Source of the DNA: CAWUEX02 sp038148375
Lineage (GTDB): Bacteria; Pseudomonadota; Alphaproteobacteria; Rhodospirillales; Rhodospirillaceae
Length of the DNA stretch: 64,000 bases
Assembly (NCBI GenBank): GCA_038148375.1
Contig: JAYQVH010000001.1
Coordinates: 379,473-443,472 of the forward strand
Direction: 5' to 3'
The notes under the pieces were generated by a model, which worked only from the letters and a program-made list of their open reading frames with translations, did not search any database and was not told where the DNA came from. Below are positions 1-8,114 of the stretch, piece by piece (within the stretch, counting starts at the first letter, position 1; each line of letters starts with the position of its first letter). The position numbers and the translations under genes are program-made.

Positions 1-1167
1 GATCAGTTCGCCGATCAACGCGTTTAAGACCAACCGCCCCCGCGGGGTCGCCCGGAGGATGTCGCCGTCCGCTTCCACCAAACCATCGTCTACGAAACCC
101 TTTACGCGGTCTTTGGCGACCACGTCAAAGCGTAATACGCCGGTTGTTCTTTCCAGCGCCGCGAGGTCAAGCCCGGCGGTGAGGCGCAGTCCAATCATCA
201 CCATTTCTATGGCGCGCTCGTGGGGGCTGACGATGTCGTCGCGCTGACCGCCGTGACCGTGTTCGCCGACCTGCTTGAGCCACTTGGCTGGCGGTTTGTG
301 GCGCTGAGTGGCGTGAGCCTGACCATCGACGATGACCCGCCCGTGCGCGCCCGGTCCGATCCCGGCATAGGCACCGCCCTGCCACACATGGACGTTGTGC
401 CTGCACGCGTCGCCCGGACGGGCGTGATTGGAAATCTCATAGGCCGGCAATCCGGCGTCACCGAGAATGTCTTGCGTGAGATCGTAGAGGTCAGACCCCC
501 CCTCTTCATCGGGTAATGTGAAGTCGCCACGCGCATAGGCGTTCTCGAACGGCGTGTTGGTTTCGATGGTCAGCTGATAACAGGACAGGTGCGCGCCGCC
601 GGCGTTATCCAAAACATCGAGCGCGGCATTCAATTCTTCGCGCCACATGTCGGCCGACTGTCCGGGGCGCGCGTAAATCAAATCGAAGGACAACCGCTCG
701 AAGGTTTCCCCGGCCAGGGCTATGGCCCGCTTGGCTTCGTCAGCCGAATGGCGCCGACCGAGAAATTTCAGCTGTGCGTCATCGAAGCTCTGAACGCCAA
801 GCGACAACCGGTTGATGCCGGCAGCGCGAAACGCTTCGAAACGCTCGGCGTCGACGGTGCCGGGATTGGCCTCGAGCGTGATTTCAATTTCATCTTCGCT
901 TGGCCACGCCGATTTGGCTTCGGCAATCACGGCTGCCGCTGTTTCGCTATGCATCAGAGACGGTGTACCGCCGCCGAAAAAAATCGACTGGAGCTTCTGT
1001 CCCGGTGTGCGCGCCGCTTCGTAAGCGAGCTCTCTTAACAGCGCATCACGCCATTGCCCATGATCGACGTGCTCGACCACATGACTGTTGAAATCGCAAT
1101 ACGGGCATTTGGAAATGCAGAACGGCCAGTGCACGTAAAGTGCGAGGGTGTCACCCGCCGAAGTCAT
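1..1167 (-). CDS. hemW: HemW-like radical SAM heme chaperone (3' end beyond window)
   Basis: The reading frame stays open from an ATG at 1167 to base 1, giving 389 residues without a stop, so only a short C-terminus can be missing (the family is about 380-400 aa). Cys17, Cys21 and Cys24 form the CX3CX2C radical SAM [4Fe-4S] motif in WPFCISKCPYC, followed by FFGGGTPS and GINRLSLGVQSFDD, typical of HemW and coproporphyrinogen-dehydrogenase-like proteins. By family it inserts or traffics heme in the cytoplasm and is not a true HemN. Its ATG overlaps the rdgB stop by 4 bases (ATGA), so rph, rdgB and hemW look like one translationally coupled operon. The HemW assignment over HemN rests on length, the CX3CX2C form and neighbours. 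Confidence 0.93.
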   Translation of the reverse strand, partial: MTSAGDTLALYVHWPFCISKCPYCDFNSHVVEHVDHGQWRDALLRELAYEAARTPGQKLQSIFFGGGTPSLMHSETAAAVIAEAKSAWPSEDEIEITLEANPGTVDAERFEAFRAAGINRLSLGVQSFDDAQLKFLGRRHSADEAKRAIALAGETFERLSFDLIYARPGQSADMWREELNAALDVLDNAGGAHLSCYQLTIETNTPFENAYARGDFTLPDEEGGSDLYDLTQDILGDAGLPAYEISNHARPGDACRHNVHVWQGGAYAGIGPGAHGRVIVDGQAHATQRHKPPAKWLKQVGEHGHGGQRDDIVSPHERAIEMVMIGLRLTAGLDLAALERTTGVLRFDVVAKDRVKGFVDDGLVEADGDILRATPRGRLVLNALIGELI

Positions 1168-1763
1168 GCGAAACAGGCGGCGACCAGTTTGGCGAACGCG
1201 TCGGCGCGGTGGCTCATGTCGTGCTTCTTTGCCGGTTCCATTTCGCCGAAGGTGATGTCGAAGCCATCGGGCAGGAAGATCGGATCGTAGCCGAAGCCCT
1301 GGGTGCCGCGCGGCGGAAAGGTCAGCGTTCCCTCCACCGTCCCTTCGAAGGTCTCGCAATGTCCGTCCGGCCAGGCCAGGGTCAGGGCGCAGATGAATTT
1401 CGCCGAGCGGTCGGTGGCATCGCCGAGTTCGGATTCGATTTTTCTCATCGCCATACCGAAGTCTTTGTCCGGTCCGGCCCAGCGCGCGGAATAAATCCCC
1501 GGCGCGCCGTCGAGCGCTGTAACGGCAAGACCGGAGTCATCGGCCAGAGCGACCGCGTTTGCGCCTTTGGCAGAGGCCAGCGCTTTCAGTTCCGAGTTGG
1601 CGGTAAACGTCGTGCCAGTTTCTTCGGGTTCCGGCAGACCGAGGTCGCCTGCAGAGACCACCTCTGCCTGATACGGCTGCAGCAGTTCGGTGATCTCACG
1701 CACCTTGCCCGGATTGTGACTGGCGACAACCAAGCGGCCGCCGGTGAAGCGCCGGTGGCTCAC
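1164..1763 (-). CDS. rdgB: dITP/XTP pyrophosphatase (HAM1/RdgB family)
   Basis: The 199-residue protein matches the HAM1 family in length and motifs: SHNPGK at residues 15-20 binds substrate phosphate and LADDSGL around 73-79 carries the metal-binding acidic residues; FGYDPIF follows near the C-terminus. It hydrolyses non-canonical purine triphosphates (dITP, XTP) to monophosphates and keeps deaminated bases out of DNA. The start is a GTG at 1763, only four bases after the rph stop, with hemW overlapping its own stop. This rph-rdgB-hemW order is common in alphaproteobacteria. A few N-terminal residues before GGRLVVASHN could be trimmed if a different start is used. Confidence 0.95.
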   Translation of the reverse strand: MSHRRFTGGRLVVASHNPGKVREITELLQPYQAEVVSAGDLGLPEPEETGTTFTANSELKALASAKGANAVALADDSGLAVTALDGAPGIYSARWAGPDKDFGMAMRKIESELGDATDRSAKFICALTLAWPDGHCETFEGTVEGTLTFPPRGTQGFGYDPIFLPDGFDITFGEMEPAKKHDMSHRADAFAKLVAACFA

Positions 1764-1767
1764 GGCG

Positions 1768-2499
1768 TTATGCCGACGCTGTCAGAGCGTCGAGCGCGGC
1801 CTGCTGCATCTGCGCGAGATCGGCGCAGCCGGCCTGCGCCAGCGTCAACAGCGCGGTGAACTCGTCCGCAGTGAAGGGGTCTTCTTCGGCTGTGCCCTGC
1901 ACCTCGACGATCTTGCCCGATCCGGTAAGCACGAAGTTGGCATCGGCCTGGGCGTTGGAGTCTTCGGCGTAGTCGAGATCGAGTACGGGCACGCCTTTGA
2001 AGATGCCGCATGAGATCGCGGCAACAGGCTCGCTTAACGGAATCTCCTTAATGACACCGAGCGCGACCATACGGCCGAAGGCCTGATGCAGCGCAAGATA
2101 GGCGCCCGTAATTGATGCGGTGCGTGTTCCGCCGTCGGCCTGGATCACATCGCAGTCGAGACGAATCTGCAGTTCACCGAATCCGTCCATGCGCGTGACG
2201 GCACGCAGAGCCCGCCCGATCAGGCGCTGAATTTCCTGGGTGCGGCCGGACTGCTTTCCCCGCGCGGCTTCGCGGTCGGTGCGGGTGTTGGTCGCGCGCG
2301 GCAGCATGCCGTATTCCGCCGTGACCCAGCCCTTGCCGCCGCCGCGTAGCCAGGGCGGCACTTTATCCTCGACCGACGCCGTGCACAGCACATGGGTGTC
2401 GCCGAACTTCACCAGGCAGGATCCTTCTGCGTGTTTGGCAAACCCCAGGTCGAACGATATGTCCCTCAGTTGATCGGGGGCGCGGCCGGACGGTCGCAT
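1768..2499 (-). CDS. rph: Ribonuclease PH
   Basis: This is a 243-residue RNase PH, close to the usual 238 aa. It opens with RPSGRAPDQLR and the conserved FAEGS-like stretch, here KHAEGSCLVKFGDTHVLC, and includes ATNTRTDREAARGKQSGRT and the QADGGTRTASITGAY signature. RNase PH is a phosphorolytic 3'-5' exoribonuclease that trims tRNA 3' ends, using inorganic phosphate. It is the first gene of the leftward rph-rdgB-hemW operon and diverges from the downstream-numbered cyclotransferase-like gene, so the 110-base gap at 2500-2611 should hold both promoters. No truncation or damage is visible. Confidence 0.96.
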   Translation of the reverse strand: MRPSGRAPDQLRDISFDLGFAKHAEGSCLVKFGDTHVLCTASVEDKVPPWLRGGGKGWVTAEYGMLPRATNTRTDREAARGKQSGRTQEIQRLIGRALRAVTRMDGFGELQIRLDCDVIQADGGTRTASITGAYLALHQAFGRMVALGVIKEIPLSEPVAAISCGIFKGVPVLDLDYAEDSNAQADANFVLTGSGKIVEVQGTAEEDPFTADEFTALLTLAQAGCADLAQMQQAALDALTASA

Positions 2500-2611
2500 G
2501 GTCAGTCTCCTAAGCGGTAAATCGGTGCCCGGGCTCTTGGCGCGCGCGGCCGGTTGGCGCTATGACGCCCTCCATACCCGCAGGGCTCTCCAGGAACAAG
2601 GCCGAGGCTCA

Positions 2612-3016
2612 ATGGCACCGCGTGCCCTCGATCATCCCATCGCCGTCTATGGCCTGCTCCGGCCGGGCCAGAGCGGCTACCGGCAATTCCGCCTGACGAT
2701 GCGCACCCGCAATCTTGGGCCCTGCACGATCCAAGGCCTGCTGTACGATGCGGGGGGTTATCCGGGGCTAGTGGCCGGCGAAGGGAAGGTCGCCGCCGAT
2801 CTGCTTGGCCTCGCTGATCCCAGGCTGCTTGCCGAGCTGGATGCATTTGAAGGTTTTAATCCCGACCAGCCCAAAACCTCCGCCTATATCCGCCAATTGA
2901 CCGAGGTGGGCACCCGGACCGGGCCGGTGACCGCCTGGACCTACCTATATAATCAGCCGGTTCGGGGGCTTGCGCGCATTCCGTCGGGAAACTGGCTCGG
3001 CCGGCGGCGCGGCTGA
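2612..3016 (+). CDS. Gamma-glutamylcyclotransferase-like (AIG2/GGCT fold) protein
   Basis: I place the start at the ATG at 2612 (MAPRALDHPIAVYGLLRPGQ), giving 134 aa; an upstream in-frame start at 2498 would add 38 residues that look non-coding and overlap the rph start. VYGLLRPG is the GGCT-family substrate-binding signature (usually VYGTLRxG) and LDAFEGF carries the conserved glutamate taken as the general base in characterised cyclotransferases. Members act on gamma-glutamyl-amino acids or gamma-glutamylamines in the cytoplasm. Substrate cannot be read from sequence. A GAGG stretch lies just before the start. It sits in front of hrcA but hrcA appears to have its own promoter. Confidence 0.75.
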   Translation: MAPRALDHPIAVYGLLRPGQSGYRQFRLTMRTRNLGPCTIQGLLYDAGGYPGLVAGEGKVAADLLGLADPRLLAELDAFEGFNPDQPKTSAYIRQLTEVGTRTGPVTAWTYLYNQPVRGLARIPSGNWLGRRRG

Positions 3017-3051
3017 GGGGACCGCATGGCGCCCACATCGCCGCCGTTACA

Positions 3052-3080
3052 TTGACGCTACGCCAGCGCTTGCTTACATA
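3052..3080 (+). promoter_or_regulatory. Sigma70-type promoter for hrcA, apparently producing a leaderless mRNA
   Basis: TTGACG (3052-3057) and TACATA (3075-3080) are separated by 17 bases, a near-consensus vegetative promoter. The expected transcription start, about seven bases beyond the -10 box, falls at 3087-3088, exactly on the ATG that I choose for hrcA. No Shine-Dalgarno sequence precedes that ATG. No CIRCE operator is seen around it. The promoter call is good by pattern; leaderless translation is inference. Confidence 0.55.
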
Positions 3081-3087
3081 CCCCGGC

Positions 3088-4185
3088 ATGACCAACCAAT
3101 CGCCCGCCAACCCGCCGCTAACCAAAATAACCGGTGTGGACCCGGTATCCGAGCTCAACGCCCGTTCCCGTGAGGTGTTTCGGCATATCGTCGATGCCTA
3201 TGTCGAAACCGGCGAGCCGGTTGGCTCGCGCACCATCGCGCGGCGGCTCGGCGGTCAGCTGTCGCCGGCGACGATCCGCAACGTCATGTCCGATCTCGAA
3301 TTCGCCGGGCTTCTGTTCGCGCCGCATACGTCTGCCGGGCGCATGCCGACGGAGGCGGGCCTCAGGTTGTTTGTCTCCGGCCTGCTCCAGGTCGGCGGGC
3401 TCGATACGGAAGAGCGTGCCGCCATTGAAGCGCAATGCGCCGCTGCCGGAAAAACACCGCAGGAAGTTCTCGAGGGCGCGTCGACGACCCTGTCGGGGCT
3501 GACCCAGCACGCCGGTCTGGTGATGGCGCCGAAATCAGAATCCGCGCTCAAACACATCGAATTCGTCAGCCTCGCACCCGGCCGCGCGCTCGTGGTCATG
3601 GTCTCCGAGTCAGGTCTGGTGGAAAACCGCGTGGTCGAAGTGCCGGACGGCCTGCCGCCGTCGGCGCTGATCGAGGCTGGAAATTTTCTCTCCGCCCGGC
3701 TCAACGGTCAGACGCTCGGGGAGGCGCGCGAGAACATACTCGTTGAATTGGAACAGCGCCGCGCGCAACTGGATGAGCTGACCAGCAAGCTGGTAGAGGA
3801 CGGCCTAGCGACCTGGTCCGGCGATCAATCCGCTGGCGGGTCGCTGATCATCCGCGGCCAGGCCAACCTGCTCAACGACATCACCGTCATCGAAGATCTC
3901 GAGCGCGTGCGCCACTTGTTCGAGGTCTTGGAAACGCGCGAACAACTGGTGCGGCTGGTCGATCTGGTCGGTTCGGCCGAAGGCGTGCAGATTTTCATCG
4001 GTGCGCAGAACGAACTGTTCAATCTCGCCGGATGCTCCATGGTCGTCGCGCCGTTCAAGAACACCAAGGAACAGATCGTCGGCGCGGTCGGCGTCATCGG
4101 GCCGACACGCATCAACTACGCCCGCATCATCCCCATGGTGGACTACACCGCAAAAGTGGTCGGCCGTCTGCTCGGCCAGACGTAA
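3088..4185 (+). CDS. hrcA: HrcA heat-inducible transcription repressor
   Basis: From the ATG at 3088 the protein has 365 residues. The N-terminal winged-helix segment contains LNARSREVFRHIVDAYVETG followed by EPVGSRTIARRL and LSPATIRNVMSDLE, which are the HrcA DNA-binding signature. The C-terminal GAF-like region ends in VGAVGVIGPTRINYARIIPM, also diagnostic. HrcA represses chaperonin genes by binding CIRCE; its activity is tuned by GroEL. A start at 3052 (TTG) is possible in frame but those bases form the -35 box of a promoter. grpE follows 37 bases downstream in the same direction. I see no CIRCE in this window, so the target (typically groESL) probably lies elsewhere. Confidence 0.95.
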   Translation: MTNQSPANPPLTKITGVDPVSELNARSREVFRHIVDAYVETGEPVGSRTIARRLGGQLSPATIRNVMSDLEFAGLLFAPHTSAGRMPTEAGLRLFVSGLLQVGGLDTEERAAIEAQCAAAGKTPQEVLEGASTTLSGLTQHAGLVMAPKSESALKHIEFVSLAPGRALVVMVSESGLVENRVVEVPDGLPPSALIEAGNFLSARLNGQTLGEARENILVELEQRRAQLDELTSKLVEDGLATWSGDQSAGGSLIIRGQANLLNDITVIEDLERVRHLFEVLETREQLVRLVDLVGSAEGVQIFIGAQNELFNLAGCSMVVAPFKNTKEQIVGAVGVIGPTRINYARIIPMVDYTAKVVGRLLGQT

Positions 4186-4222
4186 GCCGGACCACAGTCA
4201 CGTAACGCACAGGACCACAGGT

Positions 4223-4876
4223 ATGTCAGAACACGAATCAAACTCTGGGCCCAAACCCGACGCTGAGGACGAACCCCTATTCGATGCGGCAGACACTGCC
4301 ACGCCGGAGGTCGGCGCCGCCGCAGACGCGGATGACTCCCGCGAGGCGCGTATCGCCGAATTGGAGACAGCCCTGGCCGAGGCGCAGAAAGACCGTCTGC
4401 TCGCGCTGGCCGAAGCGGAAAACGCTGGCAAGCGTGCCGACAAGCGCATTTCCGATAATGCCAAATACGCGACGTCCAATATCTGTAAGGCATTGCTGCA
4501 GGTCGCCGACAACATGGACCGGGCTCTACTCGCGGCGCCGGTCGAACTGCGCGACGGCAACGACGTCGTCAAAAATCTTGCGGTCGGTGTCGAAATGACC
4601 GCCAAGGAACTCGCAACGGTGCTCGAAGGGCAAGGCGTTCGGAAGTTCGAGTCCCTCGATCAGCCGTTCGACCCAAATCTGCATCAGGCGATGCAGGAGA
4701 TCGAAAAGACCGACGTGCCGTCTGGCACGGTCATTCAGGTGGTTCAGGACGGCTACATGATGACGGATCGCCTGCTGCGTCCCGCCATGGTTGTCGTCGC
4801 CAAGGGTGGGCCAAAACGCGAAGCGCCTGTCCCGTCGGATGCCGCACCTGGAGACGGGGTCGACACCTCTGCCTGA
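4223..4876 (+). CDS. grpE: GrpE nucleotide exchange factor of DnaK
   Basis: The 217-residue protein has the GrpE layout: an acidic, disordered first 45 residues, a coiled-coil stretch (about 48-95, REARIAELETALAEAQKDRL onward) and a C-terminal beta domain containing GVRKFESLDQPFDPNLHQAM and VVQDGYMMTDRLLRPAMVVV, the family signature. It releases ADP from DnaK in the cytoplasm. The ATG at 4223 is preceded by AGGA eight bases upstream. The gene follows hrcA in the same direction, while its partners dnaK and dnaJ lie 5 kb away, an arrangement usual for alphaproteobacteria. Confidence 0.96.
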   Translation: MSEHESNSGPKPDAEDEPLFDAADTATPEVGAAADADDSREARIAELETALAEAQKDRLLALAEAENAGKRADKRISDNAKYATSNICKALLQVADNMDRALLAAPVELRDGNDVVKNLAVGVEMTAKELATVLEGQGVRKFESLDQPFDPNLHQAMQEIEKTDVPSGTVIQVVQDGYMMTDRLLRPAMVVVAKGGPKREAPVPSDAAPGDGVDTSA

Positions 4877-4983
4877 GGCCTGCCGCGCGCATTCACAATA
4901 AAGTCATGCGCCGCACCGCTGCTTGAACTGGCGGCATCCCCGTGTCACGACTCCGTACATGGATTCATGACGGAGATGGCACC

Positions 4984-6246
4984 ATGGCCTTCACCAAATA
5001 CTGCGGAGCGCTGATCGCGGCTCTTTCGAGCTTTGCTATCGGCAATTCCAATGCGGCGCCGCTGGATCAGACGGTTGGACAGGTTCTGCGGGTTGATCTC
5101 AACGATCTCGCCGCGCCCAACCCTGACACCGACCGCCGTCCGCGAGAGATGAATTTCTCACGGCCGCGGCCGCGCACCGATGGGGATGTGCCTGTGGTGC
5201 CGGAGGGTTTTTCTATCGCGCTCTTCGCCGAGGGCCTCGCCCATGCGCGCAATATGGTCGTCGCGCCGACCGGCGACGTGTTCATCGCCGAACCCAACGC
5301 CGGACGAATTACGGTCCTGCGCGATGAAGATGGCGACGGCCGTGCCGACGACATGTTCACCTACATCGACAACCTGACCATGCCGCATGGTATTCAGTTT
5401 CTCGACGGCGCGGTGCTGATCAGCGATCAGGTCGGTGTGCGCCGGTATCCGTGGTCGGATGATGGCAAGACATCGCCATCGTCGAGCGTGCTGCTCACAC
5501 CGCTCGGTGCGCTCGGTCCGCCGGACATGAGATTCCATTGGGCCCGCAATGTCGAAGTGCATCCGGACGGCACCACGTTTTACGTCGGCGTCGGTTCGGC
5601 GTCGAACATCGGTGAGGACCCCGCGCCGCATGCAACCATTCAGGAGTTCCCGATCGGCGGCGGGCCGGGCCGAACCTTCGCCAGCGGCATGCGCGTGCCG
5701 ACGGAAGTCAAATTTTATCCGGGAACGACGGACCTCTACACCGTCGTCAACGAGCGGGACCGGCAGGGTGATGAGCTCGTGCCAGACTATTTCACGCGCG
5801 TTCCCGACGGCGCGTTCTTTGGCTGGCCGTACAGTTACATGGGTTCCAATCCGCAGCCCGGCTTTGCCGACAAGCGCCCCGATCTGGTTGAAACGGCCAT
5901 CAAGCCCGACGTGCCGTTCCTCGCACATTCGGCGGCGATCGATCTTGAGTTCTATATGGCGGACCAGTTCCCGGAAAAATACCGTGGCGGCGCTTTCGTG
6001 GCGCTGCACGGATCATGGAACGCCAGTCAGCCGCGCGGCTATATCGTCGCTTACGTACCGTTCAAAGACGGCAAGCCAGTGGGCAGCTACGAAGTATTTG
6101 CCTCCGGATTCTGGAACGGCGACGCAGACAACAGCCAGGTGTGGGGTCGCCCGGCCGGGGTCGTCACGCTGCCCGACGGCAGCTTGCTCATTTCAGACGA
6201 CGTCGGCCAGACGGTGTGGCGTGTGACGTATACGGGGGAAAAGTAG
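4984..6246 (+). CDS. Exported PQQ-dependent sugar dehydrogenase-like (sorbosone dehydrogenase family) protein
   Basis: From the ATG at 4984 (CGGAG eight bases upstream) the protein has 420 residues and begins with a Sec-type signal peptide, KYCGALIAALSSFAIGNSNA, so it should be periplasmic. The body is a six-bladed beta-propeller of the glucose/sorbosone dehydrogenase type: FIAEPNAGRITVLRDEDGDG, MPHGIQF, VNERDRQGDELVPDY, LHGSWN and the closing RPAGVVTLPDGSLLISDD. Homologues use PQQ and calcium to oxidise aldoses or sorbosone. No PQQ biosynthesis genes are in the window, and cofactor use is inferred from family. The first ASCH gene starts on its last base, so the two may be cotranscribed. Confidence 0.85.
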   Translation: MAFTKYCGALIAALSSFAIGNSNAAPLDQTVGQVLRVDLNDLAAPNPDTDRRPREMNFSRPRPRTDGDVPVVPEGFSIALFAEGLAHARNMVVAPTGDVFIAEPNAGRITVLRDEDGDGRADDMFTYIDNLTMPHGIQFLDGAVLISDQVGVRRYPWSDDGKTSPSSSVLLTPLGALGPPDMRFHWARNVEVHPDGTTFYVGVGSASNIGEDPAPHATIQEFPIGGGPGRTFASGMRVPTEVKFYPGTTDLYTVVNERDRQGDELVPDYFTRVPDGAFFGWPYSYMGSNPQPGFADKRPDLVETAIKPDVPFLAHSAAIDLEFYMADQFPEKYRGGAFVALHGSWNASQPRGYIVAYVPFKDGKPVGSYEVFASGFWNGDADNSQVWGRPAGVVTLPDGSLLISDDVGQTVWRVTYTGEK

Positions 6247-6713
6247 TGGACAAGACGGACGCAACCGACGCGTTTTGGCAGCGGGCAAAAGACGCCGGCG
6301 CGAATATCGGTGAAGACTACTACGTGCGGCGCATCGGCGGTGACCCGGAAACAACGGCGATCATCACCGATCTCGTGGTCAAGGGTCTCAAGCGCGGGAC
6401 CTTCGGTTTGCAATGGCTGCAGGAACGGCAGCCGGAACTGAGGCCCGACATGGACAAGGATGCCATGCTGATTAATCACGATGGCGTGCCGCAGGCTATC
6501 GTCAAGACGACGGGCATCACGCCCGTGCCTTACGGTGAGATCACTGAAGAGCATCTCAAAGTCGAAGGCCCGGGCGCGCGCGAACTCAAACGCTGGCAGG
6601 AAATCCACTGGCCTTACTGGACGCGTTTGCTGGAACCGCATGGCCTGGAACCGACGCAGGATATGCTGGTGATGGTCGAACATTTCGACCTGGTCTACCC
6701 GACCGCTGCGTAA
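6246..6713 (+). CDS. ASCH-domain protein 1
   Basis: A GTG at 6246 overlaps the previous stop by one base (TAGTG) and has GGGGGA seven bases before it; the product is 155 aa. It reads as a single ASCH domain: an opening DAFWQRAKDAG, YYVRRIGGDPETTAIITDLV, then GLKRGTF matching the GxKxxT signature with Lys49 and Thr52, and a closing MVEHFDLVY. ASCH proteins bind RNA or nucleosides; E. coli YqfB is an N4-acetylcytidine amidohydrolase using Lys, Thr and Glu. Two paralogues follow within 2.4 kb, with a GNAT acetyltransferase directly downstream. The substrate is unknown. Confidence 0.8.
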   Translation: MDKTDATDAFWQRAKDAGANIGEDYYVRRIGGDPETTAIITDLVVKGLKRGTFGLQWLQERQPELRPDMDKDAMLINHDGVPQAIVKTTGITPVPYGEITEEHLKVEGPGARELKRWQEIHWPYWTRLLEPHGLEPTQDMLVMVEHFDLVYPTAA

Positions 6714-6717
6714 CACC

Positions 6718-7581
6718 GTGGTGGTGTTGCGCTGCCTCGCCGAGGCCGATCGCGCCGGTCTCGACGGCTTTCTTGATCGCCACCGCGCGTCGTCGATGTT
6801 CTTGCGCTCAAACCTCTTTCACGCCGGTCTCAACGACGGCACCGGCCGTTATCAGGGTCTCTACGCCGGGCGATTTGTTGACGGTGACATGACGGATGTC
6901 GCCGCTCACTATTGGAACGGCAACATTATCTTGCAAGCACCCGACGCGCCGCGAGACCTTGCCGAGTACCTGATCGCCCAGTCGGGCCGCCCTGTATCCG
7001 GCGTGCTCGGACCGTGGGCACAGGTGCAGGCGGCGGAACCGCACCTGCCGCTCGACCGCGGCCGCTTGGGAAAGGTTGTGCCGGAGTATCTTTATTCGCT
7101 GTCTATTGCCGAGATGAAAACTCCCGACATCCTACGCAGCGGTGATGTCTTCGTGCGCCGCGCGGCCAAGCAGGATCTTCCGACGCTGGTGGCCTGGCGG
7201 CGAATCTATGACCGCATCACCATGGGCTTTCCCGAACACGCGATTAATGACGATCGCAACGCGGAGATGTTCCGCGGCATGATTGCCGATGACCGCTTGT
7301 GGGTTCTGGAAGAAAATGGAACGCCGATGGCAATGACCGCCTTCAATGCGACCTTGCCCGATACGGTGCAGGTTGGCGGGGTTTTCACTTGCGAAGCAGC
7401 GCGCGGCAAGGGTTATGCGCTGGCCGCTGTCGCCGGCTCGTTGCTGAGCGCACAGGGCGGCGGTGTCCGAACCGCAATACTATTCACGGAAGTGACCAAC
7501 GTGCCTGCCCAGAAAGCCTATGAGGCTCTCGGGTTCGCCCGCGTCGGCGATTACGGTATGGTGGTGCTCGATCCGGAATAG
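6718..7581 (+). CDS. GNAT-family N-acetyltransferase
   Basis: This 287-residue protein has a C-terminal GNAT domain: FVRRAAKQDLPTLVAWRRIY begins it, and GVFTCEAARGKGYALAAVAG is motif A with the acetyl-CoA pyrophosphate loop (RGKGYA), ending in LFTEVTNVPAQKAYEALGF, the usual motif B asparagine-tyrosine region. The N-terminal 130 residues resemble the extra domain seen in two-lobed GNAT/FR47-like proteins. The start is one of three tandem GTG codons from 6718, four bases after the ASCH1 stop, so coupling is likely. Position between ASCH genes hints that acetylation and ASCH function may be linked; the substrate is not readable. Confidence 0.8.
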   Translation: MVVLRCLAEADRAGLDGFLDRHRASSMFLRSNLFHAGLNDGTGRYQGLYAGRFVDGDMTDVAAHYWNGNIILQAPDAPRDLAEYLIAQSGRPVSGVLGPWAQVQAAEPHLPLDRGRLGKVVPEYLYSLSIAEMKTPDILRSGDVFVRRAAKQDLPTLVAWRRIYDRITMGFPEHAINDDRNAEMFRGMIADDRLWVLEENGTPMAMTAFNATLPDTVQVGGVFTCEAARGKGYALAAVAGSLLSAQGGGVRTAILFTEVTNVPAQKAYEALGFARVGDYGMVVLDPE

Positions 7582-7610
7582 GGTCGCTGCACATAAGGGA
7601 GAGACGGCAT

Positions 7611-8114
7611 ATGACACGCACCATTCTGATCGGTCCCGGTCCGGCCGTACCGAGCGCGGATACTCTCGACGCCTTTTGGGCGCAGGCTAAGGCGGCCGCA
7701 CCCGAACTGCCGGACGACCATCAAGTGCGCTCTCTCGGCATCGATGAAGAAACCACCGGACTGATATTGGACTTTATCAACGCCCGCACCAAAGTCGGCA
7801 CCTTCAGTTTGCCGTGGGTGATGGCGGAAGAGGGGCATCCGGAAACCGCACCCGGCACGCCGGTGATTCTCACTGGATATGACGGCACGCCGGAAGCGGT
7901 CGTGCGCATCACCGATGTGCGGGCCACGACCTTCGGCGAGATCGGGCCGGCGGAGACCGGGCTGGACGGTCCGCCGGTGCAAGATGTCGAGGTGTGGAAG
8001 CCGCTGCATCGCGATTATTGGAACGGCGTGCTCGCCAAGTACGGAAAGACCTGCACCGATGACATGCCGGTGCTGGTCGAACCGTTCGAGCTTGTCTATT
8101 CAGGAGCAGCGTGA
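7611..8114 (+). CDS. ASCH-domain protein 2
   Basis: This 167-residue protein starts at an ATG at 7611 with AGGGAG upstream. It shares the ASCH1 layout: DAFWAQAKAAAP, HQVRSLGIDEETTGLILDFI, then TKVGTF with Lys61 and Thr64 in the KxxT position (the preceding glycine of GxKxxT is replaced by Arg), and a closing VLVEPFELVY. The N-terminal 15 residues before the domain are an extra. It lies 29 bases after the GNAT gene and overlaps ASCH3, so the four genes from 6246 to 8626 appear to be one operon. Function is unknown beyond the family's RNA or nucleoside binding. Confidence 0.78.
   Translation: MTRTILIGPGPAVPSADTLDAFWAQAKAAAPELPDDHQVRSLGIDEETTGLILDFINARTKVGTFSLPWVMAEEGHPETAPGTPVILTGYDGTPEAVVRITDVRATTFGEIGPAETGLDGPPVQDVEVWKPLHRDYWNGVLAKYGKTCTDDMPVLVEPFELVYSGAA

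Noticed and set aside
2990..3110. CIRCE operator near hrcA
   Set aside because: No TTAGCACTC-N9-GAGTGCTAA or near match is present here or before dnaK, so I do not claim HrcA autoregulation.
5158..6009. Open frame of 283 codons antisense to the PQQ-type dehydrogenase gene
   Set aside because: The beta-propeller repeats are coded on the plus strand throughout, so this is a shadow.
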